Positions 16,576 through 25,734 of a DNA stretch of 64,000 nucleotides are shown one piece after another. Source of the DNA: JAHEFT01 sp964443145 (GTDB taxonomy: Bacteria; Pseudomonadota; Gammaproteobacteria; Xanthomonadales; SZUA-36). The stretch is from NCBI GenBank assembly GCA_964443145.1, contig CAYUBS010000002.1, positions 19,690 to 83,689 on the forward strand, given 5' to 3'. A model generated the notes under the pieces. It saw nothing but the letters and a program-made list of their open reading frames with translations. It made no database searches and had not been told where the DNA came from. The position numbers and the translations under genes are program-made. How positions within the stretch are numbered: the first letter of the stretch is position 1; each line of letters opens with the position of its first letter.

Positions 16576-18144
16576 ATGAACCTGAAAAAACTGCTTCTTT
16601 CACTAATTGTGGCAGCGTTCGGGCTGTCTGCCTGTTCCGTCAACCCGGTGACCGGGGATCGTAATTTCCAAATCTACGGGACCGACTGGGAGCAGCAGGT
16701 TGGCAACCAGATGTATGCTCCGATGAAACAATCGCAGGGCGGCGAGTTCATCCTCGACCCGGAACTGACGACCTATGTTCAGGGAGTGGGCAAGCGCCTG
16801 GCGAACCAGGCCCGCCGAAAGTCAGAGCTGGACTACGAATTCAGTATCCTCAATAACTCGACGCCGAATGCCTGGGCCCTGCCCGGCGGCAAAATCGTGA
16901 TCAACCGGGGCCTGCTGATCCAGCTCGATTCAGAAGCCGAACTGGCCGCCGTGCTGGGACATGAAATCGTTCACTCAGACGCAGCACACGGCGCGCGCGC
17001 GCAATCCAAGGGAGCGCTGACACAAGCGGGTGCGGTCATTAGCATGGTCATCCTCGGCAGCACGATTGATTCGCAGGCGGCACGTGAAGTGGCCATGATG
17101 GTGCCCGCACTCGGCAGCCAGTTACTGAACCAGAAATACGGCCGGGACGCGGAACGGGAGTCCGATGAATACGGCATGATTTACATGTCCGAAGCGGGCT
17201 ATAACCCAAGAGGCGCCATTGAACTGCAGGAAACCTTCGTCGAAATCTCAAAAGAGCGGGACACTGACTGGATAAGCGGCCTTTTCGCTTCTCACCCGCC
17301 CTCGATGGGGCGCGTCGAGAATAACCGCGAGACCGCCCTCACCTTGCCGGAAGGTGGTGAAATGGGCCGGGAACGTTACCGGGAGAAAATCGCTTACCTG
17401 AAACGCGTGCAGCCCGCTTACGATGCCTACGATGAAGCAAAAAAGGCCGTCGCAGACGATAACGCGAGCCTGGCCCAGGAGAAACTGAATAAAGCGCTGG
17501 CAATGGAACCCAGGGAGTCGTTGTTTCATGACCTGCAGGGTGATCTTTACGCGCTGGATGACCGTGACAAGCGGGCCCTTAGCTCTTATCAGAAAGCCAT
17601 CCGTGCCAACCCCGATTTTTTCTACGGTTACCTGCGCGCGGGACAGATGCAGTACGCGCTCAACCAGACCACCCCGTCCCGTAGCAGTCTGGATAAGAGC
17701 CTGGAACTGATGCCTACGGCCGAGGCACACTACCTGCTGGGCATGTTGGATAAGCGACAGGGCAATATGAGTACCGCCCTGGAGCATTTCCAGACGGCCG
17801 CCCAGTCCGAGTCTGAAACCAGCAATAAGGCAACCCGGGAACTGGTCCTTCTGGACCTGCAAAACAACCCCTCGAAATACGTAGGATCCCGTGCGGTCGT
17901 TGACCGCGACAACCAGGTCTGGGTTCAGTTTGGAAACCTCACACGGGTACCCATCAGAAATATTGTCATCAGCTACGCCTGGCTTGATAGCCAGGGGCAG
18001 ACCCGGCAAAACAAGAAAACCTACCGCGGGCCACTAGCCGGAGGCGCTCAGGACCAGATGGCACTGGGCATTACGATCCCTGACCCCAATGAGCTCAATC
18101 GCAGGGTCAGCGTCGAGGTGATCGGCGCCCGCGTCGTAAATTAA
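16576..18144 (+). CDS. M48 metalloprotease with TPR repeats, lipoprotein
   Basis: This 522-residue protein resembles the periplasmic BepA/LoiP quality-control proteases. The signal peptide ends in the lipobox LSAC, so Cys20 is lipidated; E. coli BepA is soluble, LoiP is a lipoprotein. The zinc site is HEIVH (129-133) with the downstream ligand in ERESDEYG (about 193-200). TPR-like helices run from about 290 to 420. A further 90-residue C-terminal module, rich in beta-type sequence (near DNQVWVQFGNL), follows the TPRs and is not part of BepA. By analogy it may degrade misassembled outer-membrane proteins. It lies 18 bases after purN and faces murA. Confidence 0.88.
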   Translation: MNLKKLLLSLIVAAFGLSACSVNPVTGDRNFQIYGTDWEQQVGNQMYAPMKQSQGGEFILDPELTTYVQGVGKRLANQARRKSELDYEFSILNNSTPNAWALPGGKIVINRGLLIQLDSEAELAAVLGHEIVHSDAAHGARAQSKGALTQAGAVISMVILGSTIDSQAAREVAMMVPALGSQLLNQKYGRDAERESDEYGMIYMSEAGYNPRGAIELQETFVEISKERDTDWISGLFASHPPSMGRVENNRETALTLPEGGEMGRERYREKIAYLKRVQPAYDAYDEAKKAVADDNASLAQEKLNKALAMEPRESLFHDLQGDLYALDDRDKRALSSYQKAIRANPDFFYGYLRAGQMQYALNQTTPSRSSLDKSLELMPTAEAHYLLGMLDKRQGNMSTALEHFQTAAQSESETSNKATRELVLLDLQNNPSKYVGSRAVVDRDNQVWVQFGNLTRVPIRNIVISYAWLDSQGQTRQNKKTYRGPLAGGAQDQMALGITIPDPNELNRRVSVEVIGARVVN

Positions 18145-18150
18145 GCTGAC

Positions 18151-19419
18151 TCAGGCTGAAGGTGAGCTGTTCCGCCTGATACGGGCACCCAGCGCCCTGA
18201 GTTTTTCCTCGATATTTTCGTAACCGCGATCAATATGATATACCCGGTCGACGACCGTCTCACCCTGCGCTACCAGGCCCGCCAACACCAGGCTGGCCGA
18301 AGCACGCAGGTCCGTTGCCATGATCGGGGCACCCATCAGCTTCGGTACGCCTCGGATAATAGCCGTGTTGCCTTTGACCTGGATGTCCGCACCCAGTCTT
18401 TGCAGCTCCTGCACGTGCATGAACCGGTTTTCGAAAATGGTTTCACTGATCACGCCAGTACCCTCTGCTATCGTGTTGAGGGCCATGAACTGGGCCTGCA
18501 TATCGGTCGGGAATCCCGGGTATGGTGCCGTTGTCAGGTCAACAGACTTCGGCCTGCGCCCCCCCATGTCCAGTTCAATCCAGTCATCGCCGACCGTGAT
18601 ATCCGCCCCGGCCTCAGTCAGCTTGTCCAGCACCGAATCGAGGTGTGAAGGTCGCGTCCGGGTGCAACGCACACGGCCACCGGTTATTGCCGCGCCCACC
18701 AGATAGGTCCCGGTTTCAATTCGGTCCGGTAAAACAGAATACTCTGTGCCATGCAGACTCTCACGGCCTTCGATAGTGATGGTGTTGGTACCTGCGCCTT
18801 CGATATACGCCCCCATCGATATGAGGAAATCAGCCAGGTCAACAACTTCCGGCTCTTGAGCGGCGTTTTCGATCACCGTGGTCCCCTGAGCCAGCGTTGC
18901 CGCCATCAGCAGATTTTCGGTACCCGTAACTGTCACCGTGTCCATGATGATACGGGCGCCCTTGAGGCGATCAGCCCTTGCGACGATGTTGCCGTTGACG
19001 ACCTCGACCTTTGCACCCAGCAGGCTCAAACCATGCAGGTGCAGATCAACCGGCCTGGAGCCGATCGCACACCCGCCCGGCAACGAAACCTCTGCCTGAC
19101 CATAGCGGGCCACCAGCGGACCCAGCACCAGGATAGAAGCTCGCATGGTTTTGACCAGATCATAAGGCGCCTCAAAATGCTGCATGCTGCGCGGGTCAAT
19201 TTCGATTTGCATGCCGTCGCCAATACTCAGTTCGGCCCCCATCCGCCCCAGTAGCTCCATCGTGGTAGTGACATCCTGCAAATGAGGCACGTTACTTATC
19301 CGCGAAGGATGGTCGCCCAGAAGGCAGCCTACCAGGATAGGGAGCACGGCATTCTTGGCTCCGGAAATCCGGACATCGCCCTGCAGCGGCACACCGCCCT
19401 GTATCTCAATTTTTGCCAT
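18151..19419 (-). CDS. murA: UDP-GlcNAc 1-carboxyvinyltransferase MurA
   Basis: MurA adds enolpyruvate from PEP to UDP-GlcNAc, the first committed step of peptidoglycan synthesis. The 422-residue product (start ATG 19419; five extra upstream codons are open but unsupported) has the conserved GAKNAVLPIL near residue 20. The active-site cysteine is Cys117, in PGGCAIGSRPVD. Having cysteine rather than aspartate at this position predicts fosfomycin sensitivity of the enzyme itself. It directly follows ibaG, an arrangement shared with E. coli. Confidence 0.97.
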   Translation of the reverse strand: MAKIEIQGGVPLQGDVRISGAKNAVLPILVGCLLGDHPSRISNVPHLQDVTTTMELLGRMGAELSIGDGMQIEIDPRSMQHFEAPYDLVKTMRASILVLGPLVARYGQAEVSLPGGCAIGSRPVDLHLHGLSLLGAKVEVVNGNIVARADRLKGARIIMDTVTVTGTENLLMAATLAQGTTVIENAAQEPEVVDLADFLISMGAYIEGAGTNTITIEGRESLHGTEYSVLPDRIETGTYLVGAAITGGRVRCTRTRPSHLDSVLDKLTEAGADITVGDDWIELDMGGRRPKSVDLTTAPYPGFPTDMQAQFMALNTIAEGTGVISETIFENRFMHVQELQRLGADIQVKGNTAIIRGVPKLMGAPIMATDLRASASLVLAGLVAQGETVVDRVYHIDRGYENIEEKLRALGARIRRNSSPSA

Positions 19420-19420
19420 T

Positions 19421-19651
19421 TCAGCCGATCTCATCCGGTGCCTGGGTATTTAATCCCAGCGCGTGAATTTCATTTCCCATGTACTTGCCCAACGTCGCAT
19501 AAACCAGGCGATGACGTTGCAAAGTGGGCTTGCCGGTAAACGAGGGACAGATGACATGGGCTTCAAAATGGACCCCGTCTGCGCCTGTTACGGTCACTGT
19601 CGCATCGGGCAAACCGGCCCGAATCATTTGCTCTATTCGTGCTGTATCCAT
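19421..19651 (-). CDS. ibaG: BolA-family protein IbaG
   Basis: This 76-residue BolA-like protein belongs to the IbaG/YrbA branch, judged by its size and its place just upstream of murA. The fold's conserved core, HVICPSFTGKPTLQRHRLVY with a following HALGLNT, is present. BolA proteins bind Fe-S clusters together with monothiol glutaredoxins, and IbaG has been linked to acid stress and envelope integrity. The stop codon at 19421 sits one base before the murA ATG. The gene is divergent from the antiporter gene across about 100 bp. Confidence 0.9.
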   Translation of the reverse strand: MDTARIEQMIRAGLPDATVTVTGADGVHFEAHVICPSFTGKPTLQRHRLVYATLGKYMGNEIHALGLNTQAPDEIG

Positions 19652-19751
19652 AGACTATGCTTCCTCTTCTCCTGATTACTTCTGCTGTACTACTGCAGAC
19701 GCCCGACATCATAATGGAACAGGAACCGATACTGAAAGAGAATTGCGCCAT

Positions 19752-20741
19752 ATGCTGATTTCCATCGCGCAACTGGCGGGAGGATTTATCCTGCTGGTCT
19801 GGGGTGCAGACCGTCTGGTGGCGGGTGCGTCGGCGCTGGCTCGCAACCTGGGCGTATCGCCGTTGATCATCGGCCTGACCATTGTCGCCTTCGGAACTTC
19901 CGCCCCTGAACTGGTGGTTTCCGGCGTCGCTGCATCCCGCGGCAACCCTGGCCTCGCGGTGGGCAATGCGATCGGCTCCAACATTGCCAATATCGGGATG
20001 ATACTTGGCCTGACTGCCATTGTTTACCCACTGAGAGTGGAATCGGAAACACTCAAGCGCGAATACCCCCTGCTGATGCTGATCATGATCGCCGCCCTGA
20101 TCATGGCCGCCGACTTCTTATATGACCGCACCGAAGGCTGGCTGCTGCTGGCCGGCCTGGTCGCACTGATCATCTGGATGATCCGCTACGGTCTGCGACT
20201 TGGCACGGGCGACCCTCTTGCCGACGAATTTGCCGCCGAAATACCTAGCAATATGCCAACAAAGACCGCTGTTTTCTGGCTTGTGGTAGGTCTGATTATC
20301 CTGCCGGTCAGTTCGAAATTCCTGGTTGACGGCGCAATTTTCATCGCCCGCAGCCTGGAAGTATCCGAGGCAGTCATCGGTCTGACCATCATGGCGTTCG
20401 GCACCAGTCTGCCGGAGTTGGCAGCGGCGTTAACCAGCGCACTGCGTGAAGAGGATGACCTCGCCATCGGAAACGTCATCGGCTCAAACATGTTCAATAT
20501 TCTGGGCGTGTTGGGGATTGCCGCTGTCATCAAACCAGTGGATGTCGATGTAATGATGCTAAAGCAGGATTTCCCGGTCATGTTCCTGTTTACCATGCTG
20601 CTGTTTTTCATGGCCTACGGGATCCAGGGGCCGGGCCGGATCAGTCGAAAATCCGGGATCTTGTTGCTCTCCATGTTTGTGGCATACCAGATCCTCGTTT
20701 GGGTCACCGCCGGGCGCGTTGCGCCAGAGGTTACAGGATGA
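19752..20741 (+). CDS. Calcium/sodium antiporter, YrbG family
   Basis: This 329-residue polytopic protein has two homologous halves, each with the alpha-repeat of the Ca/cation antiporter superfamily. The first half shows GLTIVAFGTSAPELVVS and the second GLTIMAFGTSLPELAAA, each followed by an AIGNxIGSNxxNI block. It probably exchanges Ca2+ for Na+ or H+ at the inner membrane. The start ATG 19752 gives the usual length; an open frame runs on upstream to 19524 but crosses ibaG on the other strand and lacks family similarity. It heads the kds-lpt gene run, as yrbG does in E. coli. Confidence 0.92.
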   Translation: MLISIAQLAGGFILLVWGADRLVAGASALARNLGVSPLIIGLTIVAFGTSAPELVVSGVAASRGNPGLAVGNAIGSNIANIGMILGLTAIVYPLRVESETLKREYPLLMLIMIAALIMAADFLYDRTEGWLLLAGLVALIIWMIRYGLRLGTGDPLADEFAAEIPSNMPTKTAVFWLVVGLIILPVSSKFLVDGAIFIARSLEVSEAVIGLTIMAFGTSLPELAAALTSALREEDDLAIGNVIGSNMFNILGVLGIAAVIKPVDVDVMMLKQDFPVMFLFTMLLFFMAYGIQGPGRISRKSGILLLSMFVAYQILVWVTAGRVAPEVTG

Positions 20742-21709
20742 ACAGGAATGCCATTCAAGCGCTTGCAAAGGCTGTCATCGAGACGCAGGCCGGCGCCATT
20801 ACCGGACTATTACAGCGAATCGACGATGACTTCATTGAAGCCTGCACGTACCTGCTGGAGTGCAGTGGTCGCGTAGTCGTCATCGGCATGGGAAAATCAG
20901 GCCACATCGGCAGCAAAATTGCCGCAACCATGGCCAGCACCGGAACACCGGCTTTTTTCGTTCACCCGGCAGAAGCCAGTCACGGCGATCTGGGCATGAT
21001 CAAGTCGCGCGATGTCGTACTTGCCCTGTCCAGTTCCGGTGAGACCGATGAAGTGAACATCATCCTTCCGGTTCTGAAACGCATCGGCGTTAGAATCGTA
21101 GCGATGACGGGCAACCCGGCTTCAACTCTGGCAAAGCACGCAGATGTACACCTCAACGTTGGCGTTGAGAAAGAGGCCTGCCCGCTGGGTCTGGCACCGA
21201 CCTCGAGCACCACAGCAGCGCTGGTCATGGGTGATACGTTGGCAATTTCCCTGCTGGAAACGCGAGGCTTCAGCCGTGAGGATTTCGCCTTGTCGCATCC
21301 AGCCGGACAACTGGGCAAACGCCTGCTGCTCCATATCCGTGACATCATGCATACCGGCGATGCAATCCCCCGTGTTCAACATGACGCACCGATCAGCCAG
21401 GCGATCATGGAAATGACCGCCAAGCGCCTGGGTATGACTGCGGTGCTGGATTTCGAGGGCCATGTAACAGGGATTTTCACGGACGGCGACCTGCGCCGCA
21501 CGCTGGACTCAGGCCTGGATCCGCATGTGACCCCGGTCAGTGACGTCATGACCACAGGTGGACAGCATATCGCGCCGGGCGCGCTGGCCATGGAAGCCAT
21601 GCAAATGATGCAGCAATTCTCCATCCAGGGCATCCTGGTAATTGACGAAGATAACAGTCTGGTGGGTGCACTGAACTTCCAGGACCTGTTGCAGGCCGGA
21701 GTGATCTGA
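20738..21709 (+). CDS. kdsD: Arabinose-5-phosphate isomerase KdsD
   Basis: KdsD interconverts ribulose-5-phosphate and arabinose-5-phosphate, the first step towards Kdo of the LPS inner core. The 323-residue product has an N-terminal SIS domain (VVIGMGKSGHIGSKIAATM near 47, LSSSGETDE near 100) and two C-terminal CBS domains from about 205, preceded by SHPAGQLGKRLL. The start ATG 20738 overlaps the antiporter stop by four bases and has AGAGG upstream. kdsC follows immediately. Confidence 0.95.
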   Translation: MNRNAIQALAKAVIETQAGAITGLLQRIDDDFIEACTYLLECSGRVVVIGMGKSGHIGSKIAATMASTGTPAFFVHPAEASHGDLGMIKSRDVVLALSSSGETDEVNIILPVLKRIGVRIVAMTGNPASTLAKHADVHLNVGVEKEACPLGLAPTSSTTAALVMGDTLAISLLETRGFSREDFALSHPAGQLGKRLLLHIRDIMHTGDAIPRVQHDAPISQAIMEMTAKRLGMTAVLDFEGHVTGIFTDGDLRRTLDSGLDPHVTPVSDVMTTGGQHIAPGALAMEAMQMMQQFSIQGILVIDEDNSLVGALNFQDLLQAGVI

Positions 21710-22264
21710 ATGTCTGTTATCGATATTTCCGGAATAGACGACCTGCTGCTAGAAAGAGCAGCGCGTATCAACATGCTGGTGCTGGACGTAGACGGCGTAC
21801 TGACCGACGGCAGGCTGTACTTCGACAACCGGGGAAACGAGATGAAGGCATTCAGCACGCGTGACGGGCTGGGCCTGAAAGCTCTGCAAAGCCAGGGTAT
21901 CCAGTTGGCCCTGATCACCGGCAGGCAATCGGAGATCGTAGCGCAGAGGGCTGCACAGCTCGGCATCACCCAGGTCTACCAGGGCCGCAACGACAAACTG
22001 AACGCTTTCCACGAATTGCTTTCTGATACCGGTATGGATGAACAGAATATCTGCTACGCCGGTGATGACTGGATCGATCTTCCTGTGCTCGAGCGGGTTG
22101 GCCTTGCCGTGACCGTGGCAGATGCTGACGCCGTCGTTAAGAATCGCGTGCACTGGGTAACCTCGCTCAAAGGAGGCCGCGGCGCCGTTCGCGAAGTATG
22201 TGACCTCATTCTGGCTGCCCGCGGACTGGACCAGGCCGTACTCGATGGAATCCTGAACCAGTGA
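21710..22264 (+). CDS. kdsC: Kdo-8-phosphate phosphatase KdsC
   Basis: KdsC is a HAD-family phosphatase that removes phosphate from Kdo-8-phosphate, releasing Kdo for LPS. The 184-residue product has the HAD nucleophile motif LDVDGVLTDG near residue 25, ALITGRQS near 65, and the C-terminal GDDWIDLPVL near 120. It is the compact cap-less type that works as a tetramer. The ATG directly follows the kdsD stop, and its own stop overlaps the lptC start. Confidence 0.95.
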   Translation: MSVIDISGIDDLLLERAARINMLVLDVDGVLTDGRLYFDNRGNEMKAFSTRDGLGLKALQSQGIQLALITGRQSEIVAQRAAQLGITQVYQGRNDKLNAFHELLSDTGMDEQNICYAGDDWIDLPVLERVGLAVTVADADAVVKNRVHWVTSLKGGRGAVREVCDLILAARGLDQAVLDGILNQ

Positions 22265-22824
22265 TTCGGCGTCGAACCCGGCACGGAATACTGCTGCTGG
22301 CCATGCTGGCCGCATTAACCTTCTACCTGTCAAATGACCAGGTGGATGCACCGGCGGCGCCGTCCGGCATGCTGGATACCCGGTTGAACTACGCATTGTA
22401 TGATTTTGAGGGACGTTTGCTGGACGTAAACGGCGCGATTAATATTGAAATGACGGCACCGGTTTTGCGCAGCAACGCGCAGAGCGGAGTCGGCACGGTC
22501 GAACAGGCCGAAATACGGATTCTTCAGGAAGATGAACGGTGGTACATTAGGGCAGAGTCTGCAATCATCACCGCGAATCGCGAACACGTTTCCATGATCG
22601 GTGATGTCTACCTCACCCGGAGAAACGAAGTTACCGGAAAACTACTGGAAATTGAAACCAAGGACGTTATGTTGAATGTGACGCCCCGGACAGCAAGTAC
22701 CGACGCTGGAGTCAGTATCTGGCAGGAAAACGACCGGCTGGATGCGACAGGAATGTATCTCGACATGGTATCCAACAGTTTTGAACTTTTTGAGGACGTA
22801 AAGGCGCACTATGAAACTCCATAA
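22261..22824 (+). CDS. lptC: LPS transport protein LptC
   Basis: LptC is a single-span inner-membrane protein that receives LPS from LptBFG and hands it to the periplasmic LptA bridge. The 187-residue product has one N-terminal membrane segment (about 9-24) followed by a beta-jellyroll-like periplasmic domain. Direct sequence similarity is weak, as usual for this family, so the call leans on size, topology and the kdsC-lptC-lptA-lptB order. The start is GTG 22261, overlapping the kdsC stop. Confidence 0.9.
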   Translation: MIRRRTRHGILLLAMLAALTFYLSNDQVDAPAAPSGMLDTRLNYALYDFEGRLLDVNGAINIEMTAPVLRSNAQSGVGTVEQAEIRILQEDERWYIRAESAIITANREHVSMIGDVYLTRRNEVTGKLLEIETKDVMLNVTPRTASTDAGVSIWQENDRLDATGMYLDMVSNSFELFEDVKAHYETP

Positions 22825-23401
22825 GCGGTTACTAATGACAGCGGCGACACTGTTGCTCGTAATTCCCGGCGCATTACCCGCGCTCGAGACTGACCGCCAG
22901 CAACCATTGGAAGTGAACGCCGACTCAACCGATGGAACCCTGGGCGACGGCATTGCCACGCTGAAGGGTAACGTGGAAATCCGCCAGGGCACATTGCTGA
23001 TCCGGGCGGACATTGCCGAGGTTGAGAAAGCTGAAGGCAAAGTGCGGAAAATCGAGCTGAACGGCAACCCGGTGCACCTGCAGCAGGAAATTGAGGAAGA
23101 AGGGCTGGTCAGCGCCGAGGCCCGCAAACTCGAATACATGGTCGCCACGGGAATCGTCACGCTCAGCGGTGCAGCAGATGTTGTTCACCCACAATACAAC
23201 ATCAGCGGCGAGGTACTTGAGTACGACATGAATGCCCAGCATTTCAAGGGCAGTGGTGGCGACAGTAACGGCCGTATCCGGATCCGGATGGAGCCCGAAG
23301 TGGTGCCGGACAGTCCGCAGATAGGCGGGAACCACGAAGCAGAAGAGTCCGGCAGTGAAAGTGAAGCCGTCAGCCCGGATGAAAACGGGGAAACAGGATA
23401 G
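22811..23401 (+). CDS. lptA: LPS transport periplasmic protein LptA
   Basis: LptA builds the periplasmic bridge that carries LPS from LptC to LptD. The 196-residue product has a signal peptide ending about PGALPALE and then the OstA/LptA beta-jellyroll: PLEVNADS, LKGNVEIRQGTLLIRADIAEV and a later EVLEYDMNAQ block. The last 30 residues are acidic and probably disordered. It overlaps the end of lptC by 14 bases. Confidence 0.93.
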   Translation: MKLHKRLLMTAATLLLVIPGALPALETDRQQPLEVNADSTDGTLGDGIATLKGNVEIRQGTLLIRADIAEVEKAEGKVRKIELNGNPVHLQQEIEEEGLVSAEARKLEYMVATGIVTLSGAADVVHPQYNISGEVLEYDMNAQHFKGSGGDSNGRIRIRMEPEVVPDSPQIGGNHEAEESGSESEAVSPDENGETG

Positions 23402-23405
23402 GCGA

Positions 23406-24125
23406 ATGCTTAAAGCAATAAACCTTCACAAGACCTTTGGCAAACGCGAGGTCGTTCGCGGCGTCACCATGCAGGTAGAGCCGGGCGAAGTCGTCGGCTT
23501 GCTGGGACCCAACGGTGCAGGGAAAACCACCTGCTTCTACATGATCGTGGGTCTGGTGCCGGTGGGTGACGGGCAAATCCTGGTAGATGATGAGGACGTA
23601 ACACATGAGCCCGTCAACGTTCGCTCCGGACTCGGTGTGGGCTATCTCCCGCAGGATGCATCAATTTTCCGCAAGCTTTCGGTGGCCGATAACATCATGG
23701 CCATCCTGGAAATCCGCAAGGACCTCACCGCAGCGGAACGAACAGAGCAACAACAGAAACTGCTGGAAGACCTCGGTATTGGGCACATCGCGGAGCAAAA
23801 AGGCATCAGCCTTTCAGGTGGCGAACGGCGCCGGGCTGAAATTGCCCGCGCACTGGCAGCCGGCCCCCGGTTTATCCTGCTGGACGAACCTTTTGCCGGG
23901 GTCGATCCCATATCTGTCATTGAAATTCAGAAAATCGTCGAACACCTGACCGATTTAAACATCGGCGTGCTGATCACCGACCACAATGTGCGGGAAACGC
24001 TTGGGATTTGTGACCATGCTTATATCCTCAATGAGGGCCAGGTGCTGGCAGAAGGTAAACCGGAGACTATCATCGCCAATGATGAAGTGAGGCAAGTTTA
24101 CCTGGGCAAGGATTTCAGCCTCTGA
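23406..24125 (+). CDS. lptB: LPS export ABC ATPase LptB
   Basis: LptB is the cytoplasmic ATPase that powers extraction of LPS from the inner membrane with LptFG. The 239-residue product has Walker A GPNGAGKTT near residue 36, a Q-loop near GYLPQDASIF, signature LSGGERRRAEIARAL and Walker B FILLDEPFAGVDP. I use ATG 23406, four bases after the lptA stop, because the family match starts at MLKAINLHK; an open frame running back into lptA is not needed. lptF and lptG are not in the window. Confidence 0.96.
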   Translation: MLKAINLHKTFGKREVVRGVTMQVEPGEVVGLLGPNGAGKTTCFYMIVGLVPVGDGQILVDDEDVTHEPVNVRSGLGVGYLPQDASIFRKLSVADNIMAILEIRKDLTAAERTEQQQKLLEDLGIGHIAEQKGISLSGGERRRAEIARALAAGPRFILLDEPFAGVDPISVIEIQKIVEHLTDLNIGVLITDHNVRETLGICDHAYILNEGQVLAEGKPETIIANDEVRQVYLGKDFSL

Positions 24126-24132
24126 TCACAGC

Positions 24133-25548
24133 ATGGCTGAACCTTATCTACAACTAAGACTCTCCCAAAAACTGGCGCTTGCGCCACAGTTACAGCAAGC
24201 CATTCGCCTGCTGCAACTGAATAGAATCGAACTTCGTGAATACATCCAGGACGCACTGGACTCCAACCCCATTTTGGAACGCGAGGAGGGTGGCGAAGCG
24301 GAACCAGGCGGCGAACCCGAACAGGAAAGCAGCGAAAAAACCGAGGCCGCTGAACAACAGGACTGGGAGGTTGAAAGCCTCGGCGACGAACAATGGATGG
24401 AGAGTGGCCCATACGATAGCTTCTCCGGCGAATCCCAAATTGCCGACACCAGCAGCGACTCGTTACGCGAACACCTGCTTTGGCAGATTAACCTGTCGCA
24501 CTTCAGCGATGAGGATGCCGCCATCGCTGAAGCCATTGTTTACGGGCTCGATGAAGATGGCTATCTGCACGAAAGCATCGAGGACGTCAGGGCCAGCCTG
24601 GCGCCGGAACTGCTGGTCGAAGAAGACGAAATCCTGGCCGTACTGCACCGGGTCCAGAGACTGGAGCCGGTTGGTGTGGCCACCCGTAATGCGGCAGAAT
24701 GCATCCGTGTTCAGCTATCTGCCCTGCCCTCCGATACGAAGACCCGCGACCTCGCCCTGCGCATTTCAAAGGACTACCTGGAACTACTGGCCCGGCATGA
24801 CCTGGATGAACTCAGGAAAAGAACGGGTGCCAGCGAGGAGGCCATCGAAGCAGCGATTGATTTAATCCAGTCGCTCGAGCCACGGCCTGGGTCACGCTAT
24901 GACAACCGCCAGGATGAATACCTGGTGCCGGACGTTTACGCCACCCGGATTGATGACGAATGGCGGGTGACGCTCAACCCGGAAAACGAGCCCGGGCTGA
25001 AACTGAACAATTACTACATAGGCCTGTTACGCAAGTCCGGCGGCAAGGATGCAGACTACTTGCGCGGGCGGCTGCAGGAAGCTCGCTGGCTGATGTCCAG
25101 CCTGGAGCTCCGAAACCAGACGCTGATGCGCGTGTCGCAGAGTATCGTCGACTTCCAGCAGGATTTTTTGGAAAAAGGCGAAATAGGAATGAAACCACTG
25201 GTTCTCAAGGAAATTTCCGAAGCGATCGGTGTGCACGAATCGACCGTATCCCGGGCAACGACCCGCAAATATATGCTCACACCGCGCGGGATATTCGAGC
25301 TCAAATATTTTTTCTCCAGCCACGTGCAAACAGACAACGGCGGAACCATCAGCGCGACGGCCGTGAAGGCCCACTTGCAGGTGCTACTGGACAAAGAACC
25401 GCCTGGCAGCCCGCTGAGTGACCAGGAGTTGTCGGAAATTCTGAGCCGGACGGGAATACGCGCCGCCAGGAGAACAGTGGCCAAGTACCGTGAATCGCTT
25501 GGCATCGGCTCATCGAATGAACGCCGTCGCCTCTACCGGCCGGTATAG
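24133..25548 (+). CDS. rpoN: RNA polymerase sigma-54 factor
   Basis: RpoN directs RNA polymerase to -24/-12 promoters, which need activators such as the PilR encoded at the end of this window. The 471-residue product has the glutamine-rich activator-interaction region I (LRLSQKLALAPQLQQAIRLL), an acidic region II (about 55-110), the core-binding part, and the C-terminal RpoN box ARRTVAKYRE with LGI following. It lies seven bases after lptB in the classic lptB-rpoN-hpf-ptsN order. Confidence 0.97.
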   Translation: MAEPYLQLRLSQKLALAPQLQQAIRLLQLNRIELREYIQDALDSNPILEREEGGEAEPGGEPEQESSEKTEAAEQQDWEVESLGDEQWMESGPYDSFSGESQIADTSSDSLREHLLWQINLSHFSDEDAAIAEAIVYGLDEDGYLHESIEDVRASLAPELLVEEDEILAVLHRVQRLEPVGVATRNAAECIRVQLSALPSDTKTRDLALRISKDYLELLARHDLDELRKRTGASEEAIEAAIDLIQSLEPRPGSRYDNRQDEYLVPDVYATRIDDEWRVTLNPENEPGLKLNNYYIGLLRKSGGKDADYLRGRLQEARWLMSSLELRNQTLMRVSQSIVDFQQDFLEKGEIGMKPLVLKEISEAIGVHESTVSRATTRKYMLTPRGIFELKYFFSSHVQTDNGGTISATAVKAHLQVLLDKEPPGSPLSDQELSEILSRTGIRAARRTVAKYRESLGIGSSNERRRLYRPV

Positions 25549-25734
25549 GGCAACCTTGAAATTGCCTTGTATGATCCGCATTATTGCTTTGACTAGGCAA
25601 CCTTTGAAATCAGGTATAAGATTAAGACATGGATCGTGTAATCCTTCTCGTTCTCACCCATCAAATAAGGCAAACGAAGCCCGGACTTCCGGTATCACGC
25701 CGGCTTGACTGGTGACCATAAAATGGAGATCAAC
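25549..25734 (+). promoter_or_regulatory. rpoN-hpf intergenic region with repeats and hairpins
   Basis: This 186-bp gap is the longest inside the lpt-rpoN-pts run. A 5-bp stem (GGCAA/TTGCC, 25549-25566) starts right after the rpoN stop and may weaken transcription. Its first part, GGCAACCTTGAAAT, recurs as GGCAACCTTTGAAAT at 25596-25610. A possible promoter has TTGACT (25589-25594) and TATAAG (25615-25620), but the 20-base spacer is too long to be convincing. A small CCGG-ACTT-CCGG hairpin (25681-25692) lies in the hpf leader. A GGAG at about 25726 is the hpf ribosome site. Confidence 0.4.

Noticed and set aside
25549..25566. Possible sigma-54 -24/-12 promoter after rpoN (GGCAA...TTGCC).
   Set aside because: The GG to GC spacing is wrong for the required 10 bases between the GG and GC elements.
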